Origin: Diphasiastrum complanatum | Lineage: Eukaryota > Streptophyta > Lycopodiopsida > Lycopodiales > Lycopodiaceae | Assembly (NCBI GenBank): GCA_029204225.1 | Contig: CM055098.1 | Span: 47,725,587-47,789,586, forward strand | Direction: 5' to 3' | Length of the DNA: 64,000 nucleotides | Part shown: piece by piece, positions 58,680-64,000 of the stretch | Position numbering within the stretch: position 1 is the first letter of the stretch | Layout of the letters: each line of letters starts with the position of its first letter | Translations under genes and position numbers: made by a program | The notes under the pieces: generated by a model | The model's input: only the letters and a program-made list of their open reading frames with translations | Database searches by the model: none | Told to the model about the DNA's origin: nothing

Positions 58680-59660
58680 CACTTTGCAGATTTTATCTTT
58701 GTAAGGCCCCACTTTGCATATAGCTTTATTGAAATCAGGTTAACTCTTGAACCTCCATCTATCACGGCTGCTTCTTACCAAACTATCTATGTTGTATTGG
58801 TAGGGTGATGTTTCGGTGCTCACTTTCCCGTGCCACTCCTACATTGAGCACTTCATTTGATTCTTCAAACCCGACACAAAAAAAGTGGCTCACGATGGAC
58901 CGTTGGCTCAATCTGAGTTAACTTTTCCGCTAATACTTTTTTTTACTTTTGGCACCAACTTAAGAAATTCTCCCAATGTAATATTCATGATCATTTCCAT
59001 TTGCGATGCTTCAGGTTCTGTCATCTTGCAGGGTTCTTCATGATGGTGCAACTGAGTATTAACATCCGTTTTGTCTAATATTCTGGTATATATTCTTTTA
59101 TGAGTTGAGATTCGAATACACCCCTGATGCAGTAGGTATATTTGTAGTTGGAGTATATTCAATAGGTACTAGATCAACCAGAACTTCTTTCTGCTTCTGA
59201 GCTCTGGTAACAACCATCAAAGGTACACTTGGTCCATTAGGTTGAGCTATTGGCCTTTGCTTGATCATAATCATATTCACTGGAGTAGTAACCGGTGGTG
59301 GTTTTGGTCTTGCTGGACAATCCTTGTAACAAAGTCCATAACCGCATTCACAACATAATGGAACAAACTTCCCTTTGTTTAGAAATTCCACAACTCTGTG
59401 GTTCTCTCCTCATGCAAAGCATCCAAGTGGTGCTCTGGCCCATTGTCTCATTGTTTGTTGTTGTGTGACAACATAGATAGCATACTATTTTGAAGGTCCA
59501 ATATCTTGATCATTACTGTAATTCCATTGTTCATTACCATTGTAAGGCTCAAGTTCTATTAAATTCATAGGAGGAGCTTGTTGTGCTTGTGGAGCTAACA
59601 AAGCTAGTTGTTTAGGACATCCTAGGCCAAAGTTCTGATTCTTAGGATCAGATCCTCAGA
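58680..59660 (-). pseudogene. Gypsy-X gag end and protease start
   Basis: The minus strand gives a gag C-terminus (PKQLALLAPQAQQAPPMNLI, then VVTQQQTMRQWARAPLGCFA), a Cys-rich knuckle-like stretch CCECGYGLCYKDCPARP, a Pro-rich linker (PNGPSVPLMVVTRAQKQKE) and EEPCKMTEPEASQMEMIMN. After a break comes AVIDGGSRVNLISIKLYA, a gypsy protease start with DGG where DSG/DTG is usual. A short GGCCCCACTTTGCA duplication lies at 58674-58725. It ends at W1. Confidence 0.7.
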
Positions 59661-60441
59661 AAAGTAGGCAAAGGTCTAAGAGTAGTATTTTTATTTTTGC
59701 AAAAAAAAAGTGGCCCTTTTTGACAAAAATAGGTCAATATGGCAATTGGCCTTGACTTAGCGTTCGCCCAACTCATTGACTCTCAAAAATAGTAAGTGGG
59801 ACTGACATTGACTCTGACAAAGGTTTAGGTGAAGGGTCTTTTTAGAGAATTGGTATTTTTGCAGAAAAGTTTATATTTCTCACAAAAGGTTACCAACAAC
59901 TAGATGAACAGTCACTTTGGCCTTTTATATTTGGTGTGAATAGATAGATAAGAATCACACCTATGTGCGTTAAATCAGACGAATGTTCTATTTGTGTTTT
60001 TTAAATTTTTGGTGGTTTTCTGATTGTTTTTGCTCTGTTTTTGGAAATCTGCTGGGAACTAATCTCTGGCCTTCAATCTGAAGATACTCTGTATGAATAT
60101 GGTCTTGTATGGAACTCGAGGAAGGTTCTTTTCCAAAGAGCAAGAAGTTACCAAGTCCGATGATAAAATTGCCTTCTTCACCAAATCTACAAAAATGAGT
60201 GATTTTTGTTGTTTTCTTTGATTTTTCGGATCCAAATGGATCTTAAGAGTTGTGATCTATATGGCTTCCCCTGTTCAATAATCAGATTAGATTCTAAACA
60301 AGCAAAACCACTCAAATCAAGCAAAATAGCACCCAATCTAACTCTAAATTGCAATTTTAACCCTACTAATGCCAAAACAAGATGCCTAAATGCAAGCTAA
60401 CATTTATCCAAACAAGATGCAAATTGAAAAATTGGTTTAGC
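59661..60441 (-). other. Gypsy-X leader
   Basis: About 780 bases between primer site and the gag piece. No gag core is recognisable, so the N-terminal half of gag has decayed or been deleted. Open stretches on both strands near 60187-60605 overlap the leader and LTR and show no family motif. Confidence 0.45.
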
Positions 60442-60459
60442 TCCCCGACAATGGTGCCA
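60442..60459 (-). promoter_or_regulatory. Gypsy-X primer-binding site (tRNA-Asp type, decayed)
   Basis: The minus strand reads TGGCACCATTGTCGGGGA, 15 of 18 bases identical to the tRNA-Asp site; all three differences are transitions. Confidence 0.78.
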
Positions 60460-60463
60460 AAAT

Positions 60464-61249
60464 TGTAGTGAATTATTTCATATACTAGCCTCAACCCTAG
60501 ATCCAAACACACAAGCATCAAGGAGACAAGGTTAGTTGTCACGCAGAGGTTCGTTTCCATGAGAGCGATAGCATATTTCATAATCCAGCATGTGAACACT
60601 AACACTAAGATCCATTAACACTAGGATGCTTAATATGCCATTATGCACTTCCCTTCATGCTTAGTAGTGAGACTGAAGGACACCCTTCATGCACCCTTCA
60701 AGATTGAAACCCACAAGCGTATCGCGTGTGCGTGCATCAGTGGAGAGTGTTGTGTGATTGAATGCTTTGAGTGTAATCCTTACCTGAAAGTTGGAGAGGA
60801 ATTCATTAAAGCTCGGAGAGCATGCAATGGGAGTAATAACAAATGTCTGCGCTGGTCTTTTAGTGATTGTAGTAGTCTCTTTTATAGTCATTGTAGTCAC
60901 GTATCAACCCTCGGATCCATGGCTGCAACCTTCCAGATTCGTGAGCAAAATAATTACCGAGGTTGAGAACGCAACGTATCAAAAGGATGGAGCAATATTG
61001 ATCACGGGAGAGGATGTTCCTGATATTTTGATCCTTGGCAATGACACTGCTCCTCAAGCCATCTCTCAGGTGTTTATCTTCATCGGGCTTCTCGAAGATT
61101 GAGAGAGGGCTGATTAGAATAGATTTATCTTTGTCCTTCCATACTTCATCAACAATAAGCTTGGTTTCATTATTTGTTTTCAAAGTTACCTCTTCATGTG
61201 CAAAAAAGTACAAAAAGGACCAAGAGTGGATCCTAATCTGATCCTCAAG
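60464..61249 (-). repeat. Gypsy-X 5' LTR
   Basis: It starts TGTAGTGAATTA next to the primer site. The right end is set only by the start of the W2 LTR. Open stretches on both strands inside have no family motif. Confidence 0.5.
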
Positions 61250-62034
61250 AGGGATTGGTTGTCAGCTTACTTGATGTATCAATCTACTTTAGATTAAGAT
61301 CAATCTAGATCAATTCTAGACACAAAATCCTAACAAGAACAATCATTAATTGAAGGTAAGTGTACTTTATGATTTCACACGTGTGAAACACTGTCTGAGT
61401 ACGGACTCCAACTTGAAAATCAAGTACACATTGATAGAGCCTCAAAACAATCAAAACAAATGTAGACAAATGGAGATATTCACTCAAAATTGCTTCCAAA
61501 ACCAAGATTGGTGTCTCACATTGATTATGGCCAAATGTGGCTCTATATATACAATAAGTGGGAGCTCGTGGTACTGATCATCCCTTTGATCCCACATGTG
61601 TGAAGGTGCTTTGTCATATGATGATTCATCATGCAAAACTGACACTTGGACAAAACCTTCTATTTTGAGCACTTTTGGTCCATTTTCCTTCTATATAGAG
61701 ATCTACTTGAAAATCTTCTAGAAGTCAAAATTCGTCTACTTCAGCTTATTCCACACATGTGAGCTGTCCTCTACACATGGGATGTGACACCTAACCAAAG
61801 GATGTGGCTCATGCAAGCAATAGACTGATGCCATGTGTCATATGTCTAGAAAACTAGTTTTTGGCCTTTTTAGCCACTAGAACTTGAATTAAATCATATG
61901 TACAACCTATATGATTATGGAACATGACAATTACACTATTTTCACACGTGGGAATAGGCTCCACACATGTGTGTTTATCTATATACAAGATTTTTGGTCT
62001 CTACCAAGCTTATTTTTGCATTTTTCACACTCCT
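61250..62034 (-). repeat. W2 3' LTR (copia-like)
   Basis: The right end is GCATTTTTCACA followed by CTCCTCCTCAAAAATCTAGC. Length and internal phrases (GATCAA..TAGAT.. near the left end) parallel the W1 LTR. The left end is approximate. Confidence 0.58.
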
Positions 62035-63543
62035 CCTCAAAAATCTAGCTTGGTAGATTTAGCTTGATGGAAAACATGATGATCTTGAACTTGACTCCAT
62101 GGGCTGAATTGGTCTTTGCTGGTTCAAAAGGTGTGAAGATCAGCCAATGAGCTTGATGTTGATCTGAAATCACCATATCGATGATAGTGCTTCTTTGATG
62201 TTGACGTCTTTGATGAGCTTGAGAGCCTTGCACCATCCTAGCACCTCCAAAATTGATTCCTTCCAATTTTCATGTAGATGCTTGACCTTGAGGCTTGCCC
62301 CTTCACATGAGATATGCTCCTCTTTCCCTTGAAATGTGAGCCACATGGGTTCAACCATGTTTCTTGAGTTTCTACTTGGAATCACAACTTGAGAAGGTCT
62401 CTCCTCCTCAATCCTTGGCACACTTGAACCTTGAGATTACTCCTTAAGATCCTCTTCATGATGCTCCTTCTTGATGGAAATCCGAGACCTCCATGTCTCA
62501 TAATGATCACAACAACTATGACCACACAATATGCACTTCCTATGATTATCAAGATTACTTATGCTAGAAACATAAGTCCAAAAATCACACAACTTGGCAT
62601 GATTTTTCCAATATTGAAATCAAAAGACATTTCCATCTCAATAAGCTAACTACTTGCTTATGGATATAAGTGTCCACTTTGGATGCTTCACTTATTCTCA
62701 TAAGACGTTTACAACTTGCCTTTAAGATTGAAAACTTACAAATTTCATCTTTATGAATGAACACATCATTCATGATCTTATTGAAACCAAAAGATCCTAC
62801 ATTATGAAGATATTTCCATTTCCTTGACTTCATAACTAATGTAAGCTTACAAGGAAAACATATTTTGCTATCTTTTAAGGCATCACACTCAACTAGTATT
62901 GTCTTAATCCACCTTTGAGATACAAAAATCTCTTCAAAGCAAAATGGTTCTTCATAAGTTGACATGAGAGCATAAATGAAACTATTTTCATTTTGTGATT
63001 GCTCCTTATTCTTGATCGATTTCTCTTGGATAATAACAATAAGTTTGAACTTGTCCAAAGTTCCAAGCAAAATACTTTCCAAGGACATAAAATAAATCCA
63101 AGTTACTTTCATGAAAGTGACATCTATCTTTGCATCTTGAACCAAACAATGCACTTCCAAATGAAAATTTCAAAAGGTTTGACATGTGTTGTGATGGACT
63201 CTTGAAGACAAATCTTGCAAGTCCTTGTGAGACTCCAAGCCTCATTCACCTTTGCACAGAGGAAACACCTTTCCTTGGACTTGTCCTATTTGCATTTTGA
63301 ACTTGAAGCTCCATCCTTCACCTCGGCCCCCTTGCTTTGGTTCTCCTTCGATGGATGATTGGTCTTCTTTTTGTAGCATCTTGAGAAAAAATATCCTCCC
63401 TTGCCACAAAGGTTGCACTCAGGATCCTTTCTTTCCTTCAATAGGATGCCACCTATTGATGCCATGTGAACAAGAACCTGTGATATGATTCTACAAATGT
63501 AATTTGTGACTTTCAAGAGACTAGATTTGAACATCTTCAACAA
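62035..63543 (-). pseudogene. W2 internal coding region: zinc knuckle plus unknown protein
   Basis: From right to left: a gag-like end with CNLCGKGGYFFSRCYKKK (a CCHC-type knuckle with Tyr in place of His), resembling CFYCGIKGHFANECYKKK of Copia-E. A frame of 191 residues (62585-63160) reads VHCLVQDAKIDVTFMKVTWI, SLESILLGTLDKFKLIVIIQ and CFEEIFVSQRWIKTILVECD, ending MRISEASKVDTYIHKQVVSL. Then PRIEEERPSQVVIPSRNSRN and KLIKDVNIKEALSSIW follow before the LTR. No polymerase or integrase motif is present, so it looks non-autonomous. The rest of the element leaves the window. Confidence 0.52.
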
Positions 63544-64000
63544 TCTAGAAGGACCTACAAAAGATCTAGCTCACAAACCTAAGAATCAATCTTCATAGTA
63601 ATGAGTAGTCACTTGGAAACTTTGCTTTGATCACTAAGACAAAAGCACACAATCTTTGAATCAAATCACTAAAGAAATCAGATCCAATCTCCTATTGGAC
63701 TCATCAAATACCAATGACTCTTTCTTTTGAAAGTTTGAAATGGATATGAAAAAGATTTGACACCTAGATTTTCCTTTTCACTTGACTAGTTCTCTCAACA
63801 CTTGAGATTCTTGAACAAAAGATGGGTTTTGTTTCAAATACATGAAAATCAAACTTAATCACTTCTTTTGGACTCACTCTTGACCCAAATAATCTCACAC
63901 TTGAGATTTAGAATGAATTTGATTTGATTTGACAACAAACTATACCATCAATTTTTCACAAAGCTTAAAAAATTAGACAACTAGAGATTTACAAAGATCT
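63544..64000 (-). other. Continuing W2 internal sequence, no motif seen
   Basis: AT-rich sequence to the window edge. It would hold the gag N-terminus or leader of W2, but no core motif is recognisable. Confidence 0.35.

Overview
The window is a transposon graveyard from a land-plant nuclear genome. I infer this from Ty1/copia elements primed by initiator tRNA-Met, Ty3/gypsy elements with tRNA-Asp-type primer sites (TGGCGCCGTTGCCGGGGA class), a chromodomain gypsy element, a CACTA tnp2 fragment, GT-AG introns, long GA/CT/TA microsatellites, and stop codons that mostly look like CAG-to-TAG decay as expected from CHG methylation. The species cannot be named from the sequence. I found no rRNA or tRNA gene and no intact ordinary host gene.

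Layout, with element names that are mine. 1-6055: Copia-A, minus strand, decayed, its 3' LTR cut by the window edge; it sits against Gypsy-B (6056-6800, minus, RT fragment). 6830-21135: Gypsy-C, plus strand, split by two younger events. Its LTR tail, primer site and gag start are at 6830-7560. A second, minus-strand relative (Gypsy-D: gag with three zinc knuckles, primer site, LTR) fills 7565-10785. Its protease-RT-RNase H lies at 10786-12675, its integrase at 19111-20396 and an extra RNase H at 20434-21135. Between the RT/RNase H and integrase parts lies Copia-E (12676-19105), a young, structurally perfect Ty1/copia element with near-identical LTRs, a CCAAC target duplication and an uninterrupted 1317-residue Gag-Pol on the minus strand.

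22298-29690 holds two LTRs (F and H), each preceded on the minus strand by an unrecognised coiled-coil ORF, plus a Copia-G relic with LTR. 29700-33106 holds two convergent, intron-bearing, decayed genes of a family I cannot name. 34300-46980 is a patchwork: Copia-J, an LTR with an Ogre/Tat-like primer site, a 155-bp TA tract, another coiled-coil ORF, Copia-M (same family as Copia-A), a possible host-gene relic, two tandem duplications, a CACTA tnp2 fragment and a gypsy RT/RNase H fragment.

48288-54537 is Chromo-S, a complete-looking minus-strand chromovirus (two 905-bp LTRs, GGAGG target duplication, tRNA-Met primer site, protease to chromodomain) that has no gag. It is followed by a CT tract, a short ORF starting with a signal-peptide-like stretch fused in frame to copia RNase H, and the 3' end and LTR of Copia-U (family of Copia-A). 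The last 7 kb are nested fragments: Gypsy-V, two related copia-like elements W1 and W2 that share an unrecognised internal coding region, and Gypsy-X between them.

Apart from the possible relics noted, the genes are mobile-element genes: gag packages RNA, protease matures the polyprotein, RT/RNase H copies RNA to DNA and integrase inserts it. Only Copia-E still looks able to do all of these by itself.
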